From Mesorhizobium sp. J8 (GTDB lineage: Bacteria; Pseudomonadota; Alphaproteobacteria; Rhizobiales; Rhizobiaceae), in contig NZ_AP024109.1 in the NCBI RefSeq assembly GCF_016591715.1, positions 4,092,001 to 4,156,000 of the forward strand: 64,000 nucleotides of DNA. The letters are read 5' to 3'. A model generated the notes under the pieces. It had not been told where the DNA came from, made no database searches, and worked only from the letters and a program-made list of their open reading frames with translations. The position numbers and the translations under genes were made by a program. Shown here piece after piece: positions 8,881 through 17,622 of this stretch. Numbering within the stretch: position 1 is the stretch's first letter; each line of letters begins with the position of its first letter.

Positions 8881-10151
8881 GGCTGATCCGGGTCGTCGAA
8901 GCGCGTGATGAAACGCAAGAGCAGCCGGATCGCCTGATCGAGATCGGCGATCTCCATCGCTTCATGCGGGTTGTGGCTGCCGTTCTCGTTGCGCACGAAG
9001 AGCATCGCGGTCGGAATGCCGGCGCCGGCGAACGTGGCCGCATCGTGCCCGGCTCCACTCGGCACATGCGGCGGGCGCATCCGCAATTCGGTCGCGGCGC
9101 GATCGAGCTTCGCGATCAGCGCCGGCGACATGGTCGCCGGTTTCCAAGTGAAGCGCGGCCCAAGCTCGAAGGTGACGCCGCGTTTGGTACCGACTTCGGC
9201 AAGGATGCCATGAAGCCGCGTTTCAATCCGCTCCAAGACGGCCGCTTCGGCGCTGCGCACGTCGAGCGTAAAGCCGAGCTCGCCGAGAACCCGGCTGCCG
9301 CCGTGCTGCGTGGGATCGGACTGCACGCGGCCGAAGGTGATCGTCGCTTCATGGCCTTCGCGTTCGAGCGCGTCCCATTCCGCCTCGAGCCCCGCGATCA
9401 GATCGGCGAAGCCAAGCACGGCATCATGCCGGGCAAAGCGCGGCTCGGCGCCGGAATGGGCGTAGGCGCCAAGGCATCTGGCATCGATATAGCGGAAGCC
9501 GCCAGCGATCCCGGTGACGATACCGACCGGCGCGCCGGCGGCGACCAGACGCGGTCCCTGCTCGATATGCACCTCGACGAAGGCTGCAATCCGGCGGGCA
9601 TCGATGCCGGGCATGCCGCGCCGCACGGCATCGGGGTCAAAGCCTTCCTCGCGCATGTGTTCGGCCAGCGTGCGGCCGCTGTCCGAGCGCTTCGCTTCGA
9701 GCGCCTGGGGATCGAGTAGGCCGAGCGCCGCCTGGCTGCCCGGATAGGACAGCGGAAACCAGACCGCTTCCTCGGCGCGAGTCGCCAGCACGATGAGGTC
9801 GCGCGGCAACCGGATGCCTTGCGCGGCCAGTTCGGCCATCACCGCCAAGCCCGCCACGATGCCGGCGGCGCCGTCGAAATTGCCGCCATGCGCCACGCTG
9901 TCGAGATGCGAGCCGACGACGATTGCAGGCAATTCCGGACGACTGCCTTTGAGCGTCAGGTAGAGATTGCCGGCAGCATCGGCGCGCACGGCGGCGCCGA
10001 GTTTTTCCCCCTCGTTGCGCACGAGATCATGGGCGAAGCGCTCGCCCGGCCCGTAGGCGGCGCGCGTGATGCCAGGCGCGTCCGTCGTAGCTTCAGCGAG
10101 CTTGTTCAGGATGCGTTCCGCCAGCCTGCCACCGTCCGTCAGTGCGCTCAT
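8877..10151 (-). CDS. M20-family hydantoinase/carbamoylase (Zn-dependent N-carbamoyl amino acid or ureide amidohydrolase)
   Basis: 424 residues from the ATG that overlaps the stop of the upstream oxidoreductase gene. The GSHLDSVAHGGNFDG motif (H82, D93) supplies metal ligands, and ATRAEEAVWFP carries the catalytic/metal glutamates of the family. Members include L-N-carbamoylase, beta-ureidopropionase-type enzymes, allantoate and ureidoglycolate amidohydrolases. ATGA overlaps link it to both neighbours, so it is translationally coupled. It complements the D-specific carbamoylase of the same operon, giving either both stereochemistries or a second nitrogen-releasing step. Confidence 0.87.
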   Translation of the reverse strand: MSALTDGGRLAERILNKLAEATTDAPGITRAAYGPGERFAHDLVRNEGEKLGAAVRADAAGNLYLTLKGSRPELPAIVVGSHLDSVAHGGNFDGAAGIVAGLAVMAELAAQGIRLPRDLIVLATRAEEAVWFPLSYPGSQAALGLLDPQALEAKRSDSGRTLAEHMREEGFDPDAVRRGMPGIDARRIAAFVEVHIEQGPRLVAAGAPVGIVTGIAGGFRYIDARCLGAYAHSGAEPRFARHDAVLGFADLIAGLEAEWDALEREGHEATITFGRVQSDPTQHGGSRVLGELGFTLDVRSAEAAVLERIETRLHGILAEVGTKRGVTFELGPRFTWKPATMSPALIAKLDRAATELRMRPPHVPSGAGHDAATFAGAGIPTAMLFVRNENGSHNPHEAMEIADLDQAIRLLLRFITRFDDPDQP

Positions 10152-11308
10152 GAAGCGACCTGTCGTGCATCGCTCTCGGCACCGCGCAGCCGGTGCGGCG
10201 TCAGATCGTCCAACGACACGCCTTGCCTCGCGACATCGTCCGGCAGGCCCCCGGCGGCGATCAGGCTGGCGCAAACCCGCGACAACGCCGGCGAGGTCTT
10301 GATGCCGTAGCCGCCCTGCCCGACCAGCCAGACGAAATCCGGAAACTCGTCATCGGGCCCGACCACCGGCGAGCCGTCGGCGACGAACGTCCTCAAGCCC
10401 GCCCAGGAACGCGACACGCGCCGCACCTCGATCGTCGTCGCCCGTTCCAGACGCTCGGCGCCGATCGCGACATCGATATCCTCCGCATAGGCGTCCATCG
10501 GCTCCGACGGCGTGGCATCGGCCGGCGAGACGAACAACTGCCCGGCATCCGGCTTGAAATAGAATTCCGCGCCGACATCGTTGACCAGCGGCCAGTCGGT
10601 GATGTCGACACCTTCAGGTGCGGGAATGTTGAAGGCAGTGCGGCGCTTCGGCTGCAGTCCGACCGGACGCACGCCCGCCATCGCGGCGATCTCGTCGCCC
10701 CAGGCGCCGGCCGCATTGACGATCAGCGGCGCAAGGAATGGCCCCGCTTCCGTCTCGACCCGCCACTGGCCGCCCTGCCGCCCGATGCCTCTCACGCCCG
10801 CCTTAGTGACGATGCGCGCGCCGCGCGCCCGCGCGCCGCGCAAGAAGCCCTGGTGCAACCCGTTGACGTCGATATCCATCGAATGCGGTTCGATGTAAGC
10901 GCCGGCAAGATAATCCCGGCGCAGCACCGGCACGCGGGCGATCGCTTCCTCCGGCGTCATCGCAACGATCGAGGGCACCAGCGCCTGCGCGGCCGCCAGA
11001 TCCTCGCGCAAAAGGTCGAGCTGGTCGGTGCGCGCCACGGTGATCATGCCGCGCTTGCTGAGCAGTGGATAATCGCAAAAACCCGTCGGCGGCTCAGTCA
11101 GGAAGGCGCGGCTGGCGAGCACGATACGACGGATGACGCCGTTGCCATAGTTCTCAGTGAAGCTCGCCGCCGAGCGTCCCGTGGTGTGGTAACCGCAATG
11201 GCTCTCGCGCTCGAGCAGCACGACCTTTTTGTCGCGCGAAATCTCGAAGGCCGCACCTGCGCCGGCCACGCCGCCGCCGATGACGATGATTTCGGTCTGC
11301 TCGCTCAT
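10148..11308 (-). CDS. FAD-dependent oxidoreductase, DadA/glycine oxidase-like
   Basis: 386 residues. An N-terminal GGGVAGAGAA Rossmann motif with a following acidic residue (LLERES) binds FAD. GYHTTGRSAASFTE is the second flavin-contacting segment of the DAO family, and a C-terminal GPDDEFPDFVWLVGQGGYGIKTSP region closes the FAD site. It should oxidise an amine or D-amino acid to an imine, which RidA (first gene of the operon) could then hydrolyse. The next gene overlaps it by ATGA. The upstream neighbour encodes an iron-sulfur flavoprotein that might act as its electron partner; that is inference. Confidence 0.87.
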   Translation of the reverse strand: MSEQTEIIVIGGGVAGAGAAFEISRDKKVVLLERESHCGYHTTGRSAASFTENYGNGVIRRIVLASRAFLTEPPTGFCDYPLLSKRGMITVARTDQLDLLREDLAAAQALVPSIVAMTPEEAIARVPVLRRDYLAGAYIEPHSMDIDVNGLHQGFLRGARARGARIVTKAGVRGIGRQGGQWRVETEAGPFLAPLIVNAAGAWGDEIAAMAGVRPVGLQPKRRTAFNIPAPEGVDITDWPLVNDVGAEFYFKPDAGQLFVSPADATPSEPMDAYAEDIDVAIGAERLERATTIEVRRVSRSWAGLRTFVADGSPVVGPDDEFPDFVWLVGQGGYGIKTSPALSRVCASLIAAGGLPDDVARQGVSLDDLTPHRLRGAESDARQVAS

Positions 11309-11326
11309 GGATCCCCCAAAAACTGC

Positions 11327-12613
11327 TCAGCGCGGCATCGCGGGCGGCTCGCCCAGACGGCCACTTCTGGCGCGGTCGCGCGCGCCTCGGCCTTCGGCCA
11401 GATTCTCGGCCAGCGAATTCTGCACGGCGCAATCCCGCAAAGCGAGGTCGCTGACAAAAGGCACCGGCTTGCCGGCGATGGCCATGCCTGTCAGCCGCGC
11501 CCAGACGGCGCGCCGCTTGCGCACCTGATGCGACTGCAATTCGCTGATCTCCGCGATGTTAGTCTCCCGCTTGATCTGCAGCACGCCAGCCCCGACGGCC
11601 GCGTCGAACAGCTCCCGCCCGCGCTTCGTGCGTACGATGATGCCGTTGAGCGGCTCATCTTCGACAGCCGGGCCGCCGTTCAGCCAGGAATCCGATACCG
11701 CGATATCCGCCACCTGGCCGATCGCGTCGGGGCAGATCTTGCAGCGCGGCTGGATCATCCATCTGTCCTCGTCTTCCCACAACTGCCTGTAGCTGATCTC
11801 GAAGGCGCGGCCGTCCTTGGTTTCGATGCGGTTGGGGCCGGGGTTGCCGTGCCCTCGGTAGCGGAAGAGAGACAACTCGTCCTCGCGAAGGCCAAAACGC
11901 TCCAGCACCTGTTCCGATTTGGTCAGGTCCGAGGCACCGCCGCAGACGAAGGCGAGCGCATAGCGCATGTGCTCGTCGACGCGGGGATCGAGCCGCGCCA
12001 GATTGCGTACCGCGGTGATGTCGCAGGGCTTGGCGATCAGCGCGAATGGCTCGCCGCGATCGAGGATGTCGTTGAAATCCACCAGCGTCGCCGCCGGCCC
12101 ATAGCGCGAGCCAGCGCCTTCGAGCACCGAAGCGGCGTCGAAGCTCAGCTTGCGTTCCGTGCGCATCGGCATCGAGCGCGACGCCGCAACATGCAACACG
12201 AAGTTTACGCGTCCCGAATTGAGCAGGAACTGTCCGAGCGCCGTCAGCGTGCCGCCGCCGGAGCCGATGAAGCGCACCGTGGGATCTGCGGCGGAACCGA
12301 GCACCAGCCTTTCGACCGGTCCCCAGACGGCATCCCTCACCGCAGCCTCATCGATCTGTGGCGGACCGGCGATGCGCGTTCCGGGGCAGACGGCGTTGAT
12401 CCTGGCCAATATCGGCTTGTCCAATGCCCGCAACGCCACCGGCCGCTCGCGTCCTTCCGGTGTCATCACCATCTCGACGTCGCCAGGCCTGGCCATCGAC
12501 CGGCAGAGGCCGCAGCCGATGCAAAGACCGCTCTCGACGATCTCGCCGAGCGTCAGCGGATCGATCGAGCGCGGCGGCGTGCCTTGGCTTTGGCTGGTTT
12601 CGATCAGGCCCAT
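11327..12613 (-). CDS. Coenzyme F420 hydrogenase/dehydrogenase beta subunit (FrhB/FdhB) family iron-sulfur flavoprotein
   Basis: 428 residues. The N-terminal CIGCGLC motif with a later CPG, and a C-terminal CKICPD ... ADIAVSDSW segment, match the FrhB/FdhB C-terminal domain family. Archaeal members couple [4Fe-4S] clusters and FAD to F420; plant and bacterial members include 7-hydroxymethyl chlorophyll a reductase, which does not use F420. No F420 biosynthesis gene is in the window, and rhizobia are not known for F420, so F420 use is doubtful. Placed between the D-carbamoylase and the amine oxidase, it may carry electrons to or from a ring or an imine intermediate. Confidence 0.85.
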   Translation of the reverse strand: MGLIETSQSQGTPPRSIDPLTLGEIVESGLCIGCGLCRSMARPGDVEMVMTPEGRERPVALRALDKPILARINAVCPGTRIAGPPQIDEAAVRDAVWGPVERLVLGSAADPTVRFIGSGGGTLTALGQFLLNSGRVNFVLHVAASRSMPMRTERKLSFDAASVLEGAGSRYGPAATLVDFNDILDRGEPFALIAKPCDITAVRNLARLDPRVDEHMRYALAFVCGGASDLTKSEQVLERFGLREDELSLFRYRGHGNPGPNRIETKDGRAFEISYRQLWEDEDRWMIQPRCKICPDAIGQVADIAVSDSWLNGGPAVEDEPLNGIIVRTKRGRELFDAAVGAGVLQIKRETNIAEISELQSHQVRKRRAVWARLTGMAIAGKPVPFVSDLALRDCAVQNSLAENLAEGRGARDRARSGRLGEPPAMPR

Positions 12614-12620
12614 CGCGATC

Positions 12621-13535
12621 TCAGACCGGTTCCGAGATGCGCCGGTACTGGTCGGGGCGTCGGTAGAGCGCGAAATTGAAATTCACTTTGCGACACGTTT
12701 CGATCAGGTCGAGATCGGCGCGATGCACGATGATCTCGTCGTCGAGCGACATCGCCTGTGCGGCGATCTCCCCGGTCGGCGCAATGATGCAGGAGCCGCC
12801 GATCAGCGCCTGACCGTCTTCGAGACCGGCCTTGGCTGCGGCGCCGATCCAGAGCGTGTTCTGATAGGCGCCGGCCTGCATCGGCAGATGGTTATGGAAC
12901 ATTCGCAGATGCGCCAGCGCCGGCGCCTCGTCGAGCAAGAGCGGCGTGTTGTAGCCGAGCAGCGCCACCTCGGCGCCGTTGAGGCACAGCATGCGATAGG
13001 TTTCCGGCCAGCGGCGGTCGTTGCAAATGGCGAGGCCGACGCGCACGCCGCGATATTCATAGACAGGAAAGCCGAGATTGCCGGGTTCGAAGTAACGCCG
13101 TTCGAGATGGGTGGTCGTGCCCGCTTCCGGCTCGCTCGACCCCGGCACATGCATCTTGCGATAACGGCCGATGAAGGCGCCGTCCGGCCCGACCAGATCC
13201 ATGGTGTTGAAATGACGCGTGCGGCCGTCTTCCTGCGCAAGCTCGCAATAGCCCAGCGCGAAACCAACCTTCAGCCGAGCGGCCGCATCATAGAGCCGCC
13301 GCGTCTCCGGCCCCGGCATCGAGGCTTCGAAAAATGCATCGATCTCGGCCTGGTCGTCGATGCGCCAGCGCGGGAAGAACGTGGTGAGCGCCATCTCCGG
13401 AAACACCGCGATCTCGGCGCCTGCGGTCGCTGCCGTCTCAAGCAGATGCACCAAGCGCCCGACCGTCTCGGCGCGCGTGGCGCTGCGCTGGATCGGTCTG
13501 GTCTGGCAAACGGCGATGGTCAGGCATCGAGCCAT
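12621..13535 (-). CDS. N-carbamoyl-D-amino acid hydrolase (nitrilase superfamily)
   Basis: 304 residues from the ATG; a TTG nine bases upstream also lies in frame. The length equals that of Agrobacterium D-carbamoylase. The nitrilase catalytic triad is present at nearly the same positions: E47 (VFPEMAL), K127 (YRKMH) and C171 (AICNDRRWPE). ALTTFFPRW and RRYFEPGNLGFPVY are characteristic of D-carbamoylases. It should release CO2 and ammonia from N-carbamoyl-D-amino acids formed by the preceding D-hydantoinase, whose 3' end overlaps its start region. The FrhB-like gene follows seven bases later. Confidence 0.9.
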   Translation of the reverse strand: MARCLTIAVCQTRPIQRSATRAETVGRLVHLLETAATAGAEIAVFPEMALTTFFPRWRIDDQAEIDAFFEASMPGPETRRLYDAAARLKVGFALGYCELAQEDGRTRHFNTMDLVGPDGAFIGRYRKMHVPGSSEPEAGTTTHLERRYFEPGNLGFPVYEYRGVRVGLAICNDRRWPETYRMLCLNGAEVALLGYNTPLLLDEAPALAHLRMFHNHLPMQAGAYQNTLWIGAAAKAGLEDGQALIGGSCIIAPTGEIAAQAMSLDDEIIVHRADLDLIETCRKVNFNFALYRRPDQYRRISEPV

Positions 13536-14950
13536 GGCGTCCAATCCTCGACTGGTTTTCCCGAAAGCTCTGGATCTGCGGCGTTGCGAGCCACGAAGCG
13601 GCCAAAGCCCGGCTGCGTCTGCAATTCACCATCGGCAACCACCGGCACGCCGCGCACCAGGACGGTGGTCGGTCGGCCAGTGACAACCCTGCCCTCATAG
13701 GGCGTGAAATCGACGCGCGAATGCAGCGCCTTGTGCCCGAGCGTCCAGCGGGCCGCGGGATCCCACAGCGCCAGGTCGGCATCGAGCCCAATCGCGATGC
13801 GGCCCTTGCGGTCGGCGAAGCCGTAGATCGAGGCCGCATTGCGTGAGGTGAGGTCGAGATAGCGTTCAAGCGTCAGCCGGCCGGTCAGCAGTCCTTCCGA
13901 AAACAGCAGCGGCAGGCGGGTCTCGATGCCGGGGATGCCGCTCAGCGTCGTGGTGAAGCCGGGCGTCTCGGAGCGGCCGATCTTGTCGGCGAAGTAATAT
14001 GGCGAATGGTCCGACGACCAGAGGTCGATGCCCCCATCGATCAGCTCTTGCCACAGATGCTCATGGCTGCGTGGCGAGCGCGGCGGCGGCGAGAACACGA
14101 AGCGTGCCGCGTCGATCGCCGGGCGATCGAGATCGGCAGCTCCCAGAAACAGATATTGCGGACAGGTCTCGGCGATCGCGTCGACGCCACGCACCTTCGC
14201 CCGCGCCACCTCCTCCGCCGATTGCCACGACGAGACATGTACGATCGTCATGCGCGCGCCGGTCATCTCGGCGAAGGCAAGCGCACGATGCGTCGCCTCG
14301 CGCTCCATCGTCTCGCTGTGGGCGACGACATGATAGCGGATATCGGTGCGGCCGAGATCGATGAGACGCTGGCGCGTGCGCCGGATCGCCGCGTCGTTCT
14401 CGGCATGCACCATGACGATCCAGCCCAGCCGCCGCGCCGCATCGAGAACCCTGAAGAAGAGGTCGTCGTCGACGGCAAAACCCTGATAGGTCATGAACAG
14501 CTTGACGGAGGCGATACCGCGCCCGGCAAGCGCGTCGAGTTGGGCCTCGACATCGGCGCCGGTGCCCATGGTCACCACGGCATGCAGCCCATAGTCGATC
14601 ACGGAGCGCCCCGCCGCACGCTCCAGTGCGCGGTCGATGGCGCCGACCGTCGTCATGTCCTGTCCAGGCATGCCGAACGGGACGATGCAGGTCGTGCCGC
14701 CAAACGCTGCTGAGACCGTGCCAGACTGGAAATCGTCGGCATTGCCCGCCCCGCCCCAGACCGGCTGGTCGAGATGGCAATGCGCGTCGATGCCGCCGGG
14801 CATCACCCAACGGCCGCCGGCGTCGATCGATTTCCCCCCGGTCAGGCCTTTGCCGATGGCGGCGATCCGGCCACCGCCGATGCCGATATCGTACTCGGCC
14901 CAGCCGTCGTCGAGCGCCACGCGCCCGCCTTTGATCACCAGCTCATGCAT
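13520..14950 (-). CDS. D-hydantoinase / dihydropyrimidinase
   Basis: 476 residues with the complete binuclear metal site of cyclic-amide hydrolases: H57 and H59 (DAHCHLD), the carboxylated lysine K150 (SVKLFMTY), H182 (MVHAEND), H238 (TIVHVSS) and D314 (SSDHSPY). It opens hydantoins or dihydropyrimidines to N-carbamoyl amino acids. Genes for a RidA protein and an N-carbamoyl-D-amino acid hydrolase flank it in one transcription unit, supporting hydantoin-type rather than housekeeping pyrimidine metabolism. Thymine/uracil breakdown partners such as PydA are absent. Confidence 0.92.
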   Translation of the reverse strand: MHELVIKGGRVALDDGWAEYDIGIGGGRIAAIGKGLTGGKSIDAGGRWVMPGGIDAHCHLDQPVWGGAGNADDFQSGTVSAAFGGTTCIVPFGMPGQDMTTVGAIDRALERAAGRSVIDYGLHAVVTMGTGADVEAQLDALAGRGIASVKLFMTYQGFAVDDDLFFRVLDAARRLGWIVMVHAENDAAIRRTRQRLIDLGRTDIRYHVVAHSETMEREATHRALAFAEMTGARMTIVHVSSWQSAEEVARAKVRGVDAIAETCPQYLFLGAADLDRPAIDAARFVFSPPPRSPRSHEHLWQELIDGGIDLWSSDHSPYYFADKIGRSETPGFTTTLSGIPGIETRLPLLFSEGLLTGRLTLERYLDLTSRNAASIYGFADRKGRIAIGLDADLALWDPAARWTLGHKALHSRVDFTPYEGRVVTGRPTTVLVRGVPVVADGELQTQPGFGRFVARNAADPELSGKPVEDWTPWLDA

Positions 14951-14989
14951 TGGCCAGCTCTTCTGTTCAAATCGGCCGTGCCGGCCGGC

Positions 14990-15340
14990 TCAGGCGACAG
15001 CCGCCGTCACCATGATCTCGACGCGATATTGGTCGCCGGCAAGCCGCGCTTCCACCGTCGCGCGCACCGGCATGGCGCTCCTGTCGATCCAGGCGTCCCA
15101 GGCGGCATTCATCATCTCGAAGTCGGCGATGTCACGGAGCCAAATCTGTGCGCTGAGCAGCTTCGACTTGTCGCTGCCGGCCTTGGCGAGAAGCGCGTCG
15201 ATCTTGGCCAGGATCTGCTTGGTCTGGCTGGTGGTGTCGCCGGAAAGATCGTCAGCGGTCAGCCCGGCCACATAGACGATGCCATTATAGCGGAGCACCC
15301 GGCAGAAGCGCTGGCCGTTTTCGAGGCGTTCGATCGTCAT
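14990..15340 (-). CDS. RidA family protein (imine/enamine deaminase-like)
   Basis: 116 residues of the RidA/YjgF/UK114 family, with the conserved arginine in PVRATVEARL that binds carboxylated substrates. RidA proteins hydrolyse reactive 2-imino or enamino acids. As the first gene of the - strand operon, ahead of a hydantoinase and a DadA-like oxidase, it may clear the imine produced by the oxidase, or act on a ring-opening intermediate as RutC does in uracil breakdown. It was included because the frame, the C-terminal motif and the operon position agree. Confidence 0.87.
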   Translation of the reverse strand: MTIERLENGQRFCRVLRYNGIVYVAGLTADDLSGDTTSQTKQILAKIDALLAKAGSDKSKLLSAQIWLRDIADFEMMNAAWDAWIDRSAMPVRATVEARLAGDQYRVEIMVTAAVA

Positions 15341-15489
15341 GCTGTTCCCCTTCTGCTGGTTTCCAGATCTGGTTTTTGCCTATGGTAAGGAGGGTGCAAA
15401 ACGACTGTAAAGCCCGCGCCACGCCGCGACGCCGCTTTCCTTTGCCGGCATGGCCAAAAAAATTGAAGCCATAGCCGCGTCAATCTTCG

Positions 15490-15509
15490 TTTGTGGCGAT
15501 CGCCACAAA
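15490..15509. promoter_or_regulatory. Perfect 20-bp palindrome in divergent promoter region
   Basis: TTTGTGGCGATCGCCACAAA reads the same on both strands. It lies in the 234-base gap between ridA (- strand operon) and the MFS gene (+ strand operon). Its position 150 bases upstream of ridA and about 65 bases upstream of the MFS start suits an operator for a dimeric repressor or activator controlling both operons. No regulator gene is found within 24 kb on either side in the visible region. Function is inferred. Confidence 0.6.
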
Positions 15510-15574
15510 GTGTAGCTTCTCATAGGGCTGCCGTCGGTCAACGGTGCCGCCAGGGAGCCGCCGCAGCCGCATTC

Positions 15575-16828
15575 ATGAGGTCGATCGCTCAATCCGCGAT
15601 GAGGCTTTGGCACAATGCGGAGCGCTCCCGTGCCATGCTGCCGATCATGGTCGGCGTCTGCCTGGCCTGCATCGGCAGCGCCATGCTGACCACAGCGGTA
15701 TCGCTGCATCTCGGCAAGCCGGGTATTTCTCCGCAGGTCGTGCAGATCGTGCTGACCGCATATCCCGTGGGCTTCCTCGTCGGATGCCTGGTCACGCGCC
15801 CGGCGGTCGCCCAATACGGCCATGAGCGCACTTTCGTGGTGATCCTGGTGTTGGCGCTGCTGGCGGCTTGCGGCTTCGTCTTCACCGATTTCCTGCCGAG
15901 CTGGATCTGCTTCCGTCTGCTCGGCGGCCTGGCGATGGCGTCGCTGTTCGTCGTCTGCGAAAGCTGGATCAACCTCTATGCCGAGCAGCATAACCGCGGC
16001 GCGCTGTTTTCCATCTACATGTTGACGACGGCGATCGCCGTTCTGTTGGGACAAGTTCTGGTCGGCATGGTCGGCCCGCAATCGCCGCATCTGTTCCCCG
16101 TCGCCGCCGCGACGGTGCTGCTGGCGCTGATCTCCAAATTCGTCGGCGGGCGCTGGCCGGCGCTGCCGGCAACGCCTGGCGAGGCAGAACATGCCGCCGC
16201 CGCGAGACCGGTCAGGCGCCTCGGCCCGCTGGCGCTGTTCCGACTGGCGCCGGTGACGGTCGTGGCGATCTTCCAGGGCGGCATCACCAACATGAACATC
16301 TTCGTGCTGACGCCTATCTACGGCACCCAGATCGGTCTGCCGGCGGCGACGACGGTCGGACTGGTCACGACCATCAGCATCGCCGGCATGTTGGCGCAGA
16401 CGCCTGTCGGCTGGCTGTCGGACCGGTTCGAACGGCGCATCATCCTGCTTGTCCAGGGCATCCTGTCGGTCGCGCTCTGCGCCGCGATCGCCTGGGTCGG
16501 CAATTCTTCGGTGCCGCTGCTCTTTGTTCTGTTCTTCATCTATGGTTGCACGGCGCTCACCGTCTATCCCGTGGCCATGGCCTTCGGCGCCTCGCAATTG
16601 CACAGCCGGCACATGGTCGGCGCTTCCGGCACGCTGCTCCTGCTCTATTCGATAGGCAATGTCGCAACGCCCGGGATTTCGGCCGGCCTGATGGAGCATA
16701 TGGGCGCGCCGGCCATGTTCCTGCTTCTGGGCGGCGGCGCCGTGCTGGTGACACTCGCTGCCTGCTACAATCTGTTGCGCCGTCCAGTCACCGTGGCGAC
16801 CCTGCAGGCGATCGAGGAGCGGGTCTGA
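15575..16828 (+). CDS. MFS transporter
   Basis: 417 residues and about 12 hydrophobic segments, with a GWLSDRFERR loop of the major facilitator type between segments 8 and 9. ATG codons at 15575, 15599 and 15635 are all possible starts; the frame opens as early as 15491 but that part covers the palindrome. The protein begins with ML.IMVGVCLACIGSAMLTT, as in small YcaD-like permeases. As first gene of the + operon encoding an allantoinase-like enzyme and dehydrogenases, it is the likely importer of the pathway substrate. Its stop overlaps the following ATG (TGATG). Confidence 0.82.
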   Translation: MRSIAQSAMRLWHNAERSRAMLPIMVGVCLACIGSAMLTTAVSLHLGKPGISPQVVQIVLTAYPVGFLVGCLVTRPAVAQYGHERTFVVILVLALLAACGFVFTDFLPSWICFRLLGGLAMASLFVVCESWINLYAEQHNRGALFSIYMLTTAIAVLLGQVLVGMVGPQSPHLFPVAAATVLLALISKFVGGRWPALPATPGEAEHAAAARPVRRLGPLALFRLAPVTVVAIFQGGITNMNIFVLTPIYGTQIGLPAATTVGLVTTISIAGMLAQTPVGWLSDRFERRIILLVQGILSVALCAAIAWVGNSSVPLLFVLFFIYGCTALTVYPVAMAFGASQLHSRHMVGASGTLLLLYSIGNVATPGISAGLMEHMGAPAMFLLLGGGAVLVTLAACYNLLRRPVTVATLQAIEERV

Positions 16829-17592
16829 TGACCGATCAAGCCAAGAACCGCCTGCAAGACAGCGTCATCCTGATCGCCGGAGCGGCGAGCGGCATTGGCG
16901 CCGCGATCGCTCGCCGCTGCGTCGCCGAAGGCGCAAAGGTTGTCTGCGCCGACTACGATCTGGAGCCGGTGACGAAGCTTGCCGAAGCGCTCGGACCTTC
17001 CGCCGCTGCTTGCCAGTGCGACGTGACGAAGATCGACTTCGCCAGATCGGCGGTTGAATTCGCGGAGCAAAAATTCGGCCGCCTCCACGGGCTCGTGCAC
17101 AATGCCGCGGCGCCCTCGACCAGCGCCACCGTTGTCGATCTCGACGAAAGCGCCTGGCGACACGAGATCGATGTCGGCCTGACCGGTGCCTTCCTGATGA
17201 GCAAATTCGCCGTGCCGCTGATTGCGGCGAGCGGCGGCGGTTCGGTCGTCTTCATCGGCTCGCAATTCGGCCGCGTCGCCACCTCCCGCGCCGTCGCCTA
17301 CTGCGCCGCCAAGGCCGGCCTGATCCACCTTGCCAAAGCGATGGCCGTCGACCACGCGCCCGACAAGATCCGCGTCAACAGCCTGTCGCCCGGCGCGGTG
17401 GCGACGACACGCCTGTTGCGCCGGTTCGCCGATTATGAGGCGGCCAATGCAGGCCTCGGGCCTGCGCACCTGCTCGGCCGCATCGCCGAGCCCGACGAGA
17501 TCGCCGCGGCAGCGGCTTTCCTGCTTTCCTCCGACGCTTCCTTCGTCACCGGATCCGACATGCTCGTGGACGGCGGCTATGCGACGCGTTGA
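16828..17592 (+). CDS. SDR family NAD(P)-dependent oxidoreductase
   Basis: 254 residues, classical short-chain dehydrogenase. It has a nucleotide-binding AGAASGIG motif (a variant of TGxxxGxG), an HNAAAPS segment, an S...Y-x-x-x-K active site (FIGSQFG and AYCAAKAGL) and a typical GSDMLVDGGYAT C-terminus. It should interconvert an alcohol and a carbonyl. Its start codon overlaps the MFS stop by one base, so it is coupled to the transporter, supporting a role in the same catabolic pathway. Confidence 0.87.
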   Translation: MTDQAKNRLQDSVILIAGAASGIGAAIARRCVAEGAKVVCADYDLEPVTKLAEALGPSAAACQCDVTKIDFARSAVEFAEQKFGRLHGLVHNAAAPSTSATVVDLDESAWRHEIDVGLTGAFLMSKFAVPLIAASGGGSVVFIGSQFGRVATSRAVAYCAAKAGLIHLAKAMAVDHAPDKIRVNSLSPGAVATTRLLRRFADYEAANAGLGPAHLLGRIAEPDEIAAAAAFLLSSDASFVTGSDMLVDGGYATR

Positions 17593-17622
17593 GCCCGAAA
17601 CCTCACTTCCGAAGGAGCTCCT

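Noticed and set aside
11327-12613. F420-dependent metabolism
   Set aside because: Only the FrhB-type domain is present; the family has F420-independent members and no F420 genes are visible.
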